DNA from: Formosa algae
GTDB taxonomy: Bacteria > Bacteroidota > Bacteroidia > Flavobacteriales > Flavobacteriaceae
Assembly (NCBI RefSeq): GCF_001439665.1
Contig: NZ_LMAK01000026.1
Location: 1-37,906 of the forward strand
Direction of reading: 5' to 3'
DNA: 37,906 nucleotides
The translations under genes were made by a program, and so were the position numbers. The notes beneath the pieces are model-generated. The model saw nothing but the letters and a program-made list of their open reading frames with translations. It did no database searches and had not been told where the DNA came from. Shown here one piece after another: positions 26,503-36,030 of this stretch; position 1 is the stretch's first letter, and each line of letters starts with the position of its first letter.

Positions 26503-28527
26503 TTAATGTTTTTGAACTTTAATTTGAATGGTTGTGCCTTTCCCTTTAACAGAATTAATACTTAATTGGGCACCTATAATTTTAGCTCGTTCTTTAATGG
26601 TTTTCATACCTAAACTATTAAGTAATTCGGTGTCTTGGGTAACGTCAAAACCATCTCCATTATCTTTAATTTCAACAAGAATGGCATCTTTTAAATCGAT
26701 TATACTTGTATTACACGCTTTAGCATTAGAATGCTTTTCTACATTGTTTAAACATTCTTGAACCATACGATAAACAAAAATTTCTTTATCTTTTGAAATA
26801 TCTAAGGATTCAACTTCAATATCTTCTGAATAAAAAATAGTAGAATTATTCTGAAACGTTTCAATTGTATTTTTTATTGAATTTATTAATCCTAGTTTTT
26901 CAAATTGAAAAGGATGAAGCTGTTGCGAAATGTACCTAACCTCGTCTATAGCATAATCTACTAATGCTGTATCTGTATTGTTGTCTTTGTCTAATAATAT
27001 TTTATTTTTAATAAGCAACAAACTCTGACCAATACTGTCGTGCAATTCACTTGAGATACGTTTACGTTCGGCTTCTACACTATGAATTAAATCTTGGGCA
27101 AATATTTTTTGAAGTTCAGCATTCTTTTGTGAATACTTACGAGAACGCCATAAGTAAATGATTGAAAATAGCGCAATAAGTATAATAATACTCAACCAAA
27201 GCAATTGTGCTTTACGAGTGTTTTGTTCGTCTAATAATTGTATTTCACTGTTCTGATCTTTTATTTTCTGATCGCGTTTATTTGTTTCGTAAAGCGTTTG
27301 GTAATAGCTTAAGGCATTATTTTTTTGAATGGATTTTAAGGAATCTTCAATTTTTTTAGACGCTTTTAGATGCGTATAAGCATCTTCATACAACTTTAAT
27401 TTTTCATAAATTTTGGTAAATAACCTTTCCGAATCTTCAATATTTTCGATATTATTTGAACTCCTGACAAGATCCGAATATTTTAAGCACCATTGTAATG
27501 CTGTGTTATAGTCTTTTTCGGCATACGCCAAATAGCTAGCAGCTCTATAATAATTACTTTCATAAATGCCTTTTATGTTTTTTTTATCAGATCTTAAAGT
27601 ATCCAAATAAGATTTAGCTTGATTTATACTGTCATTTTCTGCATAAGCAATTGTTAAGGCCTGTAAGAGTATAGGTTTAAAATATTCAAAGTTGTTTGAT
27701 TTTTTATTTATAGAGACTGCTTTGTGCAAATTTTGTATGCGCGCTTTTTGTTGTCCTTGCTTGTTATAATCTTCTGCAGAATTAGCATAAAGAGAGACAA
27801 GTAATCCATAATTCTTAGACAATTCAGCTAAAACAATAGCTTCATCTCGTTCTTGTTTTGCTTCTTTTATAAATCCATTGGAACTGTATAATATAGATAG
27901 GGCATTTTTAGAGGCAATAATATTAAAGGTGTCTTTAACTGTAAGAAATATTTTAGAGGCTTCTTGTAAGCGTTGAGATGCTTTGGAGAATTTTCCTTCA
28001 TCTGAATAGGCATATCCTTGGTATAAGATTGCAAAGGCTTTAACATGATCGTTTCCGGCCTTTTCTGCGTAGGTTATAGCTTTGTCATAATAAGACATGG
28101 CTGTGTCTATTTCTTTTATAAAATAAAAACTATCGCCAGCATCTATATGTATACCTGCTAAATTTCTATCTGAAATATGATCTTTTACAACTTTGAAGTA
28201 TTTCTTAAAAAGAATAATACCTTTTTCAGGTTCTCCTATAACATTGTTGTAATAATTTATTAAACCTTGTGTGTTTCGAGAAGCAATATTAAAGGAGTCT
28301 AATGCTATTGCTAAATCTATAGTGACTCTGGAAATAGAGTCGAAACCTAATTCTTTTTTTTGATAAATTAAATCGGCTAAGGTATCTAAATAATGAAGTC
28401 TTTGACTTTGGTCGGTCTCAGAATGTATTTGCGCTTTCAACGCATCAATTTTAGGTTGATGCGTTGTGTTTTGCGCTAATGTATAAGTGTAATTAAATAA
28501 TAATAAAAATATTAAAGCATATTTCAT
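26503..28527 (-). CDS. TPR-containing sensor histidine kinase (HisKA_3 type)
   Basis: 674 residues. Signal peptide 1-19 (ending TYTLAQ), then a sensor of TPR-like helical pairs from about 25 to 400 that should sit in the periplasm. A coiled-coil stretch leads to one transmembrane helix at 441-460 (LLWLSIIILIALFSIIYL). The kinase part has the HisKA_3 motif 'EAERKRISSELHDSIGQSLL' with H496, the ATPase N box 'MVQECLNNVEKHS' and G boxes 'DNGDGFD' and 'SVKGKGTTIQI'. It works with the response regulator 3 bases downstream. Its start is 32 bases after the purL stop; TAAATTTA at 28546-28553 is one base off a -7 element. The signal is unknown. Confidence 0.92.
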   Translation of the reverse strand: MKYALIFLLLFNYTYTLAQNTTHQPKIDALKAQIHSETDQSQRLHYLDTLADLIYQKKELGFDSISRVTIDLAIALDSFNIASRNTQGLINYYNNVIGEPEKGIILFKKYFKVVKDHISDRNLAGIHIDAGDSFYFIKEIDTAMSYYDKAITYAEKAGNDHVKAFAILYQGYAYSDEGKFSKASQRLQEASKIFLTVKDTFNIIASKNALSILYSSNGFIKEAKQERDEAIVLAELSKNYGLLVSLYANSAEDYNKQGQQKARIQNLHKAVSINKKSNNFEYFKPILLQALTIAYAENDSINQAKSYLDTLRSDKKNIKGIYESNYYRAASYLAYAEKDYNTALQWCLKYSDLVRSSNNIENIEDSERLFTKIYEKLKLYEDAYTHLKASKKIEDSLKSIQKNNALSYYQTLYETNKRDQKIKDQNSEIQLLDEQNTRKAQLLWLSIIILIALFSIIYLWRSRKYSQKNAELQKIFAQDLIHSVEAERKRISSELHDSIGQSLLLIKNKILLDKDNNTDTALVDYAIDEVRYISQQLHPFQFEKLGLINSIKNTIETFQNNSTIFYSEDIEVESLDISKDKEIFVYRMVQECLNNVEKHSNAKACNTSIIDLKDAILVEIKDNGDGFDVTQDTELLNSLGMKTIKERAKIIGAQLSINSVKGKGTTIQIKVQKH

Positions 28528-28559
28528 TGCGTCTTTTATCAGTCATAAATTTACACAAT

Positions 28560-31500
28560 TTAAGCTTTATTTCCTTCAATCCAAATTTTTGCATTTTCAA
28601 AGGCCTCTAGCCAAGGTGAAACCTCATCTGTTCTACCTTCTGGATAGTTTGCCCAGTTCCACTGAAACGTAGAACGCTCTATATGTGGCATGGTTACTAA
28701 ATGTCTTCCTGAAGCATCACACATCATGGCTGTATTAAAGTCTGAACCATTAGGATTTGCTGGATAACCTTCGTAACCGTATTTGGCAACAATGTTGTAG
28801 TCGCTTTCGTCTTTAGGAAGATTAAATTTTCCTTCTCCATGAGAAATCCAAACCCCAAGAGTGGTACCTTCTAATGTAGATAACATCACAGAATTGTTTT
28901 TCTGAATTTCTACGGAAGTAAATGAACTCTCGTGTTTATGCGAGTCGTTATGAAGCATTTTTCCATGCACATCGTGTTCTGGATTAATTAATTCTAATTC
29001 CATCCAAAGCTGACATCCATTACAGATCCCAACAGAAAGTGTGTCGTCTCTTTTAAAGAAATTCTTTAAAGCGGTATTTGCTTTTTCGTTATATAAGAAC
29101 GCTCCAGCCCAACCTTTAGCCGACCCTAATACATCTGAGTTTGAGAATCCTCCAACAGCACCAATAAACTGAATATCTTCAAGTGTTTCACGACCAGAAA
29201 TTAAATCGGTCATGTGTACATCTTTCACATCAAACCCAGCTAAATACATGGCATTTGCCATTTCACGTTCAGAATTACTTCCTTTTTCACGAATAATAGC
29301 AGCTTTAGGCTTAGGCTTACTGGCATCTATTTTAGGAAGTGTTCCTGTAAAGTGTTTAGGGAAAGTATATTGTAACGGCTGATTTTTATAGTTTTCGTAA
29401 CGTGCATCTGCAACGTTATTTGCTGTTTGTTTTTTGTCTAATAAGTAAGAGGTTTTGTACCAAACATCTCGCATTTCAGAAACATCGAAAGAGAAAGTCT
29501 CTTCATGGTTTTTAATGTTTACTTGACCAGAAGCATTAGCTGTACCGATTTTGAAAATTTCAATACCGTTTGCTGCAAAGCTTTCTTCTACTGAAGCATC
29601 TGCTTGGAATACAAGTCCTGCGTTTTCAGAGAATAATATTTTAAGTGAATCTTCTTCATTTAAGTTTGTAAAATCATAATCTGCTCCCAAATTCACATCT
29701 GCAAAACATAATTCTAATAATGTCGTGATTAATCCACCAGAAGCAATATCGTGACCAGCTTCAATTTTATCCGCTTTAATTAAGTCTTGAATGGTATTAA
29801 ATGCGGTCTTAACAAAATCGGTACTTTTAACATCTGGTGTATCGTTTCCAATAGCGTTTAACGCTTGGAAGAATGAACTACCACCTAATTTAAAGTCGTC
29901 TTGAGAGATATTGATGTAATAAATATTTCCGCCATTTGCTTTTAAAAGCGGCTCTACAACTTTAGTAATTTCTGAACAATTTCCTGCAGCAGAAATAATT
30001 ACCGTTCCAGGAGCAATAACCTCTTCGTTTGGATATTTTTGCTTCATAGAAAGCGAATCTTTTCCTGTAGGCACATTAATACCTAAGTCGATTGCAAATT
30101 CTGAAACTGCTTGTACAGCTTTGTATAATCTAGCATCTTCGCCTTCGTTTTTACAAGGCCACATCCAGTTTGCCGATAAAGAGACACTCTTTAAGTTGTC
30201 TTTTAAAGGCGCCCAAATAATATTGGTAAGCGATTCTGTAATGGCGTTTCTACTACCTGATTCAGGATGAATTAAAGCTGAAATAGGCGCATGCCCAATA
30301 GAAGTTGCAATACCTTCTTTTCCGTTATAGTCTAGCGCCATAACACCAACATTATTTAACGGAATTTGTAAAGGTCCAACACATTGTTGTTTGGCTACTT
30401 TACCACCAACACATCTATCGACTTTGTTTGTTAACCAGTCTTTACAAGCCACAGCTTCTAACTGTAACACTTGTTCTAAATAGATTTTTAAGTTTTTAGA
30501 TTTGTATCGTGGATTTTTATATTTTCTGACAATGGTATTGTCGGTCATTATTGTTTTAGGAGAACTTCCAAACATATCTTCTAAGGCTAAATCCATTGGT
30601 TTTTCACCAGTCGTTTTAGACTCGAAAGTAAAGCGGTCGTTTCCGGTAACTTCTCCAACATCGTAAATCGGAGAACGTTCTCGATCTGCAATTTTATGTA
30701 AAGTTTCTAAATGTTTTTCAGCAATAACTAATCCCATACGTTCTTGAGATTCGTTACCAATAATTTCTTTAGCCGATAGGGTAGGGTCTCCAACTGGTAA
30801 ATTATCCAATTCAATTTTTCCTCCGGTATCTTCAACCAATTCCGATAAACAATTTAAATGTCCACCAGCACCATGATCGTGAATAGACACAATAAAGTTT
30901 TCATCACTTTCTACCATACCACGAACAGCATTTGCAGCACGCTTTTGCATTTCTGGATTAGAACGTTGTACGGCATTTAACTCGATACCTGATTCAAATT
31001 CTCCAGTATCTGCAGAAGACACTGCGGCACCACCCATTCCAATACGGTAATTTTCACCACCAAGAATAACAATTTTATCACCTGTTTTAGGCGTGTCTTT
31101 TAAGGCTTGGTCTGCTTTACCATATCCAATACCTCCAGCTTGCATAATGACTTTATCGTAACCTAATTTTCTAGCTTTCGCTGTACTAGACGATGCGTTT
31201 TCGTTATGTTCGAACGTTAATACAGAACCCGTAATTAATGGCTGTCCGAATTTGTTTCCGAAGTCTGAAGCACCATTACTGGCTTTTATTAAAATATCCA
31301 TTGGTGTTTGGTATAACCACGGACGAGCATCTATTTTTTGTTCCCACGGACGGTTTTCTTCTAAACGAGAATACGACGTCATATATACCGCAGTTCCGGC
31401 TAAAGGTAAAGACCCTTTTCCTCCTGCAAGTCTGTCGCGTATTTCTCCACCAGAACCTGTTGCTGCTCCGTTAAACGGTTCTACAGTAGTAGGGAAGTTA

Positions 31501-32246
31501 TGTGTTTCTGCTTTTAATGAAATTACAGATTCGTAATTTTTTGTTTCGTAAAAATCAGGTTTGTCTGCTGTTTTAGGAGCAAATTGTTCTACTATAGGAC
31601 CTTTTACAAACGCGACATTATCTTTATAAGCCGAAACAATATCGTTCGGATTTTTGTTTGATGTTTCACGAATCATTTTAAATAATGATACCTCTTTTTC
31701 TTCACCATCGATAACAAATGTGCCGTTGAAAATTTTATGACGACAGTGCTCTGAATTGACTTGTGAAAATCCGAAGACTTCAGAATCTGTTAACGGGCGA
31801 CCAATTTTTGTTGCTACGCTCTCTAAATATGCGACTTCTTCGTCGCTTAACGACAAGCCTTCCTGAGCATTGTAAGCCGCAATATCTTCTATATTTAGAA
31901 TAGGTTCTGGCTTAATGTCTATGGTAAACGAATCTTGATTTAGGCCGTTAAATTTTTGAGAAATCATCGGGTCGAAATCTGAAAAATCTTCAGCAACAGC
32001 TTCAAATTCCTCAATACGAATAATGTCTTGAATACCCATGTTTTGAGTAATTTCGACAGCATTTGTACTCCAAGGCGTTATCATGGCGGCACGTGGACCA
32101 ACAAAAAAAGCATCGATAGATGCTTGCTCAAGCTTAGGCTGGTTGCCAAAAAGCCATGTTAATTTTGAAATGGTTTCAGGAGATAATTCTTTAACTGTTT
32201 GTACAGCAAATAATTTACTGTTTACGTTTCCAAAGAAATGAATCAT
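28560..32246 (-). CDS. purL: Phosphoribosylformylglycinamidine synthase
   Basis: 1228 residues from the ATG at 32246. The frame extends to a TTG at 32282, but that TTG is the end of a TAATTTTG promoter element, so the ATG is chosen. It converts FGAR and glutamine to FGAM in purine synthesis. This is the large single-chain form. After the N-terminal PurS-like and linker parts come two synthetase halves (with 'FPTTVEPFNGAATGSGGEIR', 'AGGIGYGKADQ', 'IHDHGAGGHLNCLSELVED'). The C-terminal glutaminase has the triad C1075 ('VGICNGCQ'), H1188 and E1190 ('MPHIERSTFQW'). It is monocistronic or leads into the kinase genes. Confidence 0.97.
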   Translation of the reverse strand: MIHFFGNVNSKLFAVQTVKELSPETISKLTWLFGNQPKLEQASIDAFFVGPRAAMITPWSTNAVEITQNMGIQDIIRIEEFEAVAEDFSDFDPMISQKFNGLNQDSFTIDIKPEPILNIEDIAAYNAQEGLSLSDEEVAYLESVATKIGRPLTDSEVFGFSQVNSEHCRHKIFNGTFVIDGEEKEVSLFKMIRETSNKNPNDIVSAYKDNVAFVKGPIVEQFAPKTADKPDFYETKNYESVISLKAETHNFPTTVEPFNGAATGSGGEIRDRLAGGKGSLPLAGTAVYMTSYSRLEENRPWEQKIDARPWLYQTPMDILIKASNGASDFGNKFGQPLITGSVLTFEHNENASSSTAKARKLGYDKVIMQAGGIGYGKADQALKDTPKTGDKIVILGGENYRIGMGGAAVSSADTGEFESGIELNAVQRSNPEMQKRAANAVRGMVESDENFIVSIHDHGAGGHLNCLSELVEDTGGKIELDNLPVGDPTLSAKEIIGNESQERMGLVIAEKHLETLHKIADRERSPIYDVGEVTGNDRFTFESKTTGEKPMDLALEDMFGSSPKTIMTDNTIVRKYKNPRYKSKNLKIYLEQVLQLEAVACKDWLTNKVDRCVGGKVAKQQCVGPLQIPLNNVGVMALDYNGKEGIATSIGHAPISALIHPESGSRNAITESLTNIIWAPLKDNLKSVSLSANWMWPCKNEGEDARLYKAVQAVSEFAIDLGINVPTGKDSLSMKQKYPNEEVIAPGTVIISAAGNCSEITKVVEPLLKANGGNIYYINISQDDFKLGGSSFFQALNAIGNDTPDVKSTDFVKTAFNTIQDLIKADKIEAGHDIASGGLITTLLELCFADVNLGADYDFTNLNEEDSLKILFSENAGLVFQADASVEESFAANGIEIFKIGTANASGQVNIKNHEETFSFDVSEMRDVWYKTSYLLDKKQTANNVADARYENYKNQPLQYTFPKHFTGTLPKIDASKPKPKAAIIREKGSNSEREMANAMYLAGFDVKDVHMTDLISGRETLEDIQFIGAVGGFSNSDVLGSAKGWAGAFLYNEKANTALKNFFKRDDTLSVGICNGCQLWMELELINPEHDVHGKMLHNDSHKHESSFTSVEIQKNNSVMLSTLEGTTLGVWISHGEGKFNLPKDESDYNIVAKYGYEGYPANPNGSDFNTAMMCDASGRHLVTMPHIERSTFQWNWANYPEGRTDEVSPWLEAFENAKIWIEGNKA

Positions 32247-32279
32247 AGGTTCAGGTTTGCGTTGTTTTTTAAGAAAGGA

Positions 32280-32287
32280 CAAAATTA
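32280..32287 (-). promoter_or_regulatory. Candidate -7 element for purL
   Basis: The minus strand reads TAATTTTG, an exact TAnnTTTG match, 33 bases before the ATG at 32246; it contains the TTG that extends the reading frame. Confidence 0.5.
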
Positions 32288-32360
32288 GTGTTTTTTAGCG
32301 ATATTTTTTGAAAAATTAAACAGTCTTTTTTTTCGATACCTACAGTCTTTTACCCATAAA

Positions 32361-32385
32361 AAAAGCGACCAATTTGGTCGCTTTT
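32361..32385 (-). terminator. Rho-independent terminator of the endonuclease gene
   Basis: Perfect 10-bp stem (32361-32370 with 32376-32385), 5-base centre, GC-rich core and A/T tails on both sides; 19 bases after the endonuclease stop on the minus strand. Confidence 0.88.
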
Positions 32386-32404
32386 GTATGAGCTGTAGCA
32401 GGTG

Positions 32405-34642
32405 TTAGTTTTTAATTAACTTCTTACTAATTGTAGCATCGTCTTGTGTCATTCTTAAAATATAAACACCAGATTGTAAATTTTTAGTATCAATACTTGT
32501 ATTGGCTTGTATCATTTCAGAAATTACTAGTTTACCTAACATGTTGTAAATACTAATCTGAGTTGCTTCACCGTTTGGTAATGCAATGTTTAAAGTAGAA
32601 TTTACTGGGTTAGGATATACTTTAATACTAGATAATGTATTTTCTTCTACACTTAAAGCAGCATCGTAACAGGTCCATTTTAAATCATCAATCATTACAC
32701 GATCTGAAGTAGAAGATATGTTATTTAAAGTTACAGATACATTACCTGAAACATTGATGTCTTCAATGGTTGTAATTTGTTCTTCATCACTGTAAGGGAT
32801 TTGTCCAACTACAGTACCGTTAACAACTAAGTCGAATGTTCCTGAACCACCACTAAATGTACGTATAGTTGTTACTGTTAACGAACCAATACCTTCAGAG
32901 GTTTCTGGAGCTGTTAAAACACCATTTCTAATCGTGATAACTTTGCTAGAATTGTTACTTAAGTCTATTCTTGCTCCAGTAGCATTCCATGTTAATCCGT
33001 TATCTCCTGTCCACGTTCTATCTGCATATTGACTATCATTTACATCTTGAGTAGAAGTTAGATTAGTAAAAGTTTCTTCTGTACAAAAATCAGAATTTGA
33101 ATTTTCATAACATGTCCAAGATAAATCATCTATTGCGATACGGTCTGATGATGTTGTTTTGTTATTTAATACAATTGTAACATCGCCTGCAATATTAATA
33201 TTCTCGATAGTTGTGGTTTCTGCATATTCTGAATAAGGAATTTCTCCAACTTTAGTGCCATTTACAACTAAGTCGAAAGTTCCAGAACCTCCACTAAATA
33301 CACGTAAAGTTGTCACTGTTAAAGATCCAATACCTCCAGAAGTTTCTTCTGCTGTTAAGATACCATCTCTAATACAGATTGCTTTAGACGTGTCTATAGT
33401 TTGATCAATTCTAGCATCTGTAGCTGACCATGCAAAGTCATTATCTCCATTCCAAGTAACTTCATCATAATATGTATTAATGTCTCCAGAAATATTTTCA
33501 AAACTTTCAGAAGTACAATAATCAAAAACTGTTTCTTCTGAAGTTGTTACTGAAACAGCAGCTGTGGTTGCAGATACATTACTAGACGCATCTTCTGCAG
33601 AAATAGAAAATGCATATGTTGTACCTGGTACTAAATCTGAAATAGTGATACTATTTGTATAAGCTTTTACCAAAAATGTACCATCCAAATATACATTATA
33701 AGAGGCTACAGCAACATTGTCTGTAGACGCTGTCCATGTTAATGTTGTACTAGTTGCAGTAATATCTGAAGATGCTAAATCTGTTGGCATTGTTGGAGCT
33801 TCTGTGTCATCTTCAGCAGTGTTTCCATCCCATAAATTTTGTGCAGCATCGCCTCCCCAAATTACTGTTGCTAAATATGGGTTGTCAATAAAAGGGTTTC
33901 TGTTTCCTTGTGCATAGGTGTTACTTGTATCTCCGTGGTATGCGTTTCTTTGTTTTTCGAAATCTGATACAGGATCTTCCACATTCCATTCTAAGAATAA
34001 GTCAATCATTTCGTCAGGTGTGCTAGCAGAACTACCAAAACCTACATTTGAAGGTAAACATTGTTCACCATATCTTACATACATGTACATGATAATACGT
34101 GCACAATCGCCTTTCCATTCGTCTCCAGGATACCAACCATCAGTAGTTGCGAAAGACGTTCCTGTACCATCTGCAAACTTTAAGTTTCCACGGTCAGAGT
34201 TTCTAGCAATATCACTTGGGCGTAACATTAAAGCATCAGAGCCAGGTCCAGATTCTCCTAAATTTGGAGTTCCTAAAGATTTTGGATAAATGTGCTCACG
34301 GTTCCATTGTCCTGTGCTTCCACCGTTGCTGTTTTTGTCTCTAGTTCTATCTGTAGATGTACTTCCATCGGTATCATCGTAACCATAAACTAAAATGACT
34401 TTGTCTGAATCTGTAGGATCAAGATCTGTAACTTTTAAAGCTTCCCATACACCTGGAGTATATGTTAACTCATTAACGTGTTTTGCTGTGGTAACAGCAG
34501 TTAAATCGGCCTTAAGTTCTACTCCCGTTTTAGTAAAATTAACGGTGTTGTAATACGATTGTAAATCGTCTGGGGGCGTGATTTGAGCAAAGCCCAAAAG
34601 TGAAGTAAAAAGTAATAAAAAAGAAATGTAAAAGTGTTTCAT
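32405..34642 (-). CDS. Secreted endonuclease I with FN3 domain, duplicated modules and T9SS sorting domain
   Basis: 745 residues. Signal peptide 1-19 (ending LGFAQ). Residues 22-265 are an endonuclease I domain (EndA/Vvn type, PF04231) with the metal/catalytic site 'QWNREHIYPKSLG' (H117) and 'LMLRPSDIARNSDRGN', a periplasmic or extracellular non-specific nuclease fold. Residues 280-367 are a fibronectin III domain ('LTWTASTDNVAVASYNVYLD'). Two homologous modules of about 140 residues follow (375-514 and 518-660). Residues 672-745 are a T9SS sorting domain ('IKVYPNPVNSTLNIALPNG' to the end). It probably digests extracellular DNA as a nutrient source or in biofilm. It is monocistronic. Confidence 0.92.
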   Translation of the reverse strand: MKHFYISFLLLFTSLLGFAQITPPDDLQSYYNTVNFTKTGVELKADLTAVTTAKHVNELTYTPGVWEALKVTDLDPTDSDKVILVYGYDDTDGSTSTDRTRDKNSNGGSTGQWNREHIYPKSLGTPNLGESGPGSDALMLRPSDIARNSDRGNLKFADGTGTSFATTDGWYPGDEWKGDCARIIMYMYVRYGEQCLPSNVGFGSSASTPDEMIDLFLEWNVEDPVSDFEKQRNAYHGDTSNTYAQGNRNPFIDNPYLATVIWGGDAAQNLWDGNTAEDDTEAPTMPTDLASSDITATSTTLTWTASTDNVAVASYNVYLDGTFLVKAYTNSITISDLVPGTTYAFSISAEDASSNVSATTAAVSVTTSEETVFDYCTSESFENISGDINTYYDEVTWNGDNDFAWSATDARIDQTIDTSKAICIRDGILTAEETSGGIGSLTVTTLRVFSGGSGTFDLVVNGTKVGEIPYSEYAETTTIENINIAGDVTIVLNNKTTSSDRIAIDDLSWTCYENSNSDFCTEETFTNLTSTQDVNDSQYADRTWTGDNGLTWNATGARIDLSNNSSKVITIRNGVLTAPETSEGIGSLTVTTIRTFSGGSGTFDLVVNGTVVGQIPYSDEEQITTIEDINVSGNVSVTLNNISSTSDRVMIDDLKWTCYDAALSVEENTLSSIKVYPNPVNSTLNIALPNGEATQISIYNMLGKLVISEMIQANTSIDTKNLQSGVYILRMTQDDATISKKLIKN
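32663..33520 (-). repeat. Two tandem homologous modules within the endonuclease gene
   Basis: Module 1 is encoded at 33101-33520 and module 2 at 32663-33091. They share 'IGSLTVTT', 'FSGGSGTFDLVVNGT', 'VTIVLNN'/'VSVTLNN' and 'IDDLSWTCY'/'IDDLKWTCY'. A beta-sandwich, carbohydrate-binding-like fold is plausible; no named family recognised. Confidence 0.85.
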
Positions 34643-34697
34643 AGAGAGGTTTTTAGATTAACATTGATTTAGATTTGTGCTCAATTTACGAAAATAA

Positions 34698-34731
34698 AAA
34701 AGCTAGTAAAGAAAAATCTTTACTAGCTTTT
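34698..34731 (-). terminator. Rho-independent terminator of the rsmB-like gene
   Basis: Perfect 15-bp stem (34698-34712 with 34717-34731), 4-base loop; on the minus strand followed by a T-rich tail. It begins 25 bases after the methyltransferase stop. Confidence 0.88.
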
Positions 34732-34756
34732 AAAAAGGTGAGATATTATATAACTA

Positions 34757-35968
34757 TTACTTTCTCTTTAGTAACGCCATATAAAATCCATCGTATCCCG
34801 TTTTGTGAGCGTAAACATTTTCGTCGCGCACAAATGTAAAGTCTTTTCCAAATTCTGATGTTAAGAAAATGTCAACTTGTTGTCTGTTTTCAGAAGGTAA
34901 TACCGAACAAGTCGCATAAACCATTTGTCCGCCAGATTTTACCATTCTTGAATACTTCTGAATAATTTCTTGTTGTGTTGCTCTAATTTTATCTAAAAAT
35001 TCAGGTTGCAATTTCCATTTAGCATCTGGATTTCTACGTAAAACGCCTAACCCAGAACAAGGGGCATCAATTAACACACGGTCTGCCTTATCGTAAAGTT
35101 TTTTAATTACTTTAGAAGAGTCTATATGGCGTGGTTCTATATTATGTGCACCATCGCGTTTTGCACGACGTTTAAGTTCGTGTAATTTATTTGCATAAAT
35201 ATCTAAAGCAATAATCTGACCTTTGTTTTCCATTAAAGACGCTAAGTGTAATGTCTTACCTCCAGCTCCTGCGCAAGTATCTACCACACGCATTCCAGGT
35301 TCTACTTCTAGATATGCAGCTACTAATTGAGACGAGGCATCTTGGACTTCAAAATGTCCGTTTTTAAAAGATTCTGTTGTGAAAACGTTAGCGCGTTCTT
35401 TTAATTTAAGCGCGGCAGGATAACCTTTTAAAAATTCGGTTTCAATATCATTATCAAAAAGATCGGCTTGTAACTTGTCTTTAGTAATTTTTAGCGTGTT
35501 TGTTCTTAAAACAACCTCTGCTTGTTGGTTTAAAGCGGCAATCTCTTTTGTCCAAAGTTCTTCACCTAATTCTTTAGCACCAATTTCATCCATCCAATCT
35601 GGAATAGATTCTTTGAATTTTCTTATTTTAGAAAGTTCATCAAAACGTCCTTTAATTTTACGTGTTGGTGTGTTTTCAAAATAAGACCAATCTGGTAATT
35701 TTATACCTTTTAATGTTGCCCAAACAGCAAACATTCTCCATATATTATCTCTATCGTATGGTTCTTTTACTTCTGCTATTTCAGCATATAGGCGTTTCCA
35801 ACGCACAATTTCGTAAGTGGTTTCGGCAACAAAGCCACGGTCACGACTTCCCCAGCGTTTATCGCGTTTTAATAATTGTTGTACTACTTTGTCGGCATAA
35901 ATTCCTTCATTAAAAATGAGCATTAATCCGTCTACTACCGCAAAGCATAAATTTCTATGTAATCGCAT
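34757..35968 (-). CDS. RsmB/NOP2-family RNA (cytosine-5-)-methyltransferase
   Basis: 403 residues. It methylates cytosine C5 in RNA with SAM; RsmB acts on 16S rRNA C967. The N-terminal 140 residues are a NusB-like helical domain, followed by a linker and the Rossmann catalytic domain. This has 'VVDTCAGAGGKTLHLASLME' (SAM site), 'IALDIYANKLHELKRRA', motif IV 'LIDAPCSGLGVLRRNPDA' with C304, and motif VI 'MVYATCSVLPSENRQQ' with the catalytic C354. Both cysteines are present. It is divergent from the Ycf48-like lipoprotein gene with 62 bases between. The exact target cytosine is inferred from the family only. Confidence 0.9.
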   Translation of the reverse strand: MRLHRNLCFAVVDGLMLIFNEGIYADKVVQQLLKRDKRWGSRDRGFVAETTYEIVRWKRLYAEIAEVKEPYDRDNIWRMFAVWATLKGIKLPDWSYFENTPTRKIKGRFDELSKIRKFKESIPDWMDEIGAKELGEELWTKEIAALNQQAEVVLRTNTLKITKDKLQADLFDNDIETEFLKGYPAALKLKERANVFTTESFKNGHFEVQDASSQLVAAYLEVEPGMRVVDTCAGAGGKTLHLASLMENKGQIIALDIYANKLHELKRRAKRDGAHNIEPRHIDSSKVIKKLYDKADRVLIDAPCSGLGVLRRNPDAKWKLQPEFLDKIRATQQEIIQKYSRMVKSGGQMVYATCSVLPSENRQQVDIFLTSEFGKDFTFVRDENVYAHKTGYDGFYMALLKRK

Positions 35969-35986
35969 TTTGTGTATTTAATGGGA

Positions 35987-35994
35987 CAAAGGTA
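35987..35994 (-). promoter_or_regulatory. Candidate -7 element for the rsmB-like gene
   Basis: The minus strand reads TACCTTTG, an exact TAnnTTTG match, 18 bases before the ATG. Confidence 0.5.
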
Positions 35995-36030
35995 AGTTTA
36001 ATTAATTATTTTTAGCTAAAATTTTAATAA

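Noticed and set aside
28546-28553. TAAATTTA as a promoter for the kinase operon
   Set aside because: It differs from TAnnTTTG at the last base, which is normally G, and no -33 element was found; mentioned only in the kinase entry.
32663-33520. Mobile element or recent DNA duplication in the endonuclease gene
   Set aside because: The two modules are similar as proteins but clearly diverged at DNA level, and nothing resembling terminal repeats or a transposase is present.
33918-34289. A 123-codon plus-strand frame inside the endonuclease gene
   Set aside because: It is antisense to the endonuclease I catalytic domain, which is well conserved; no promoter or family signal.
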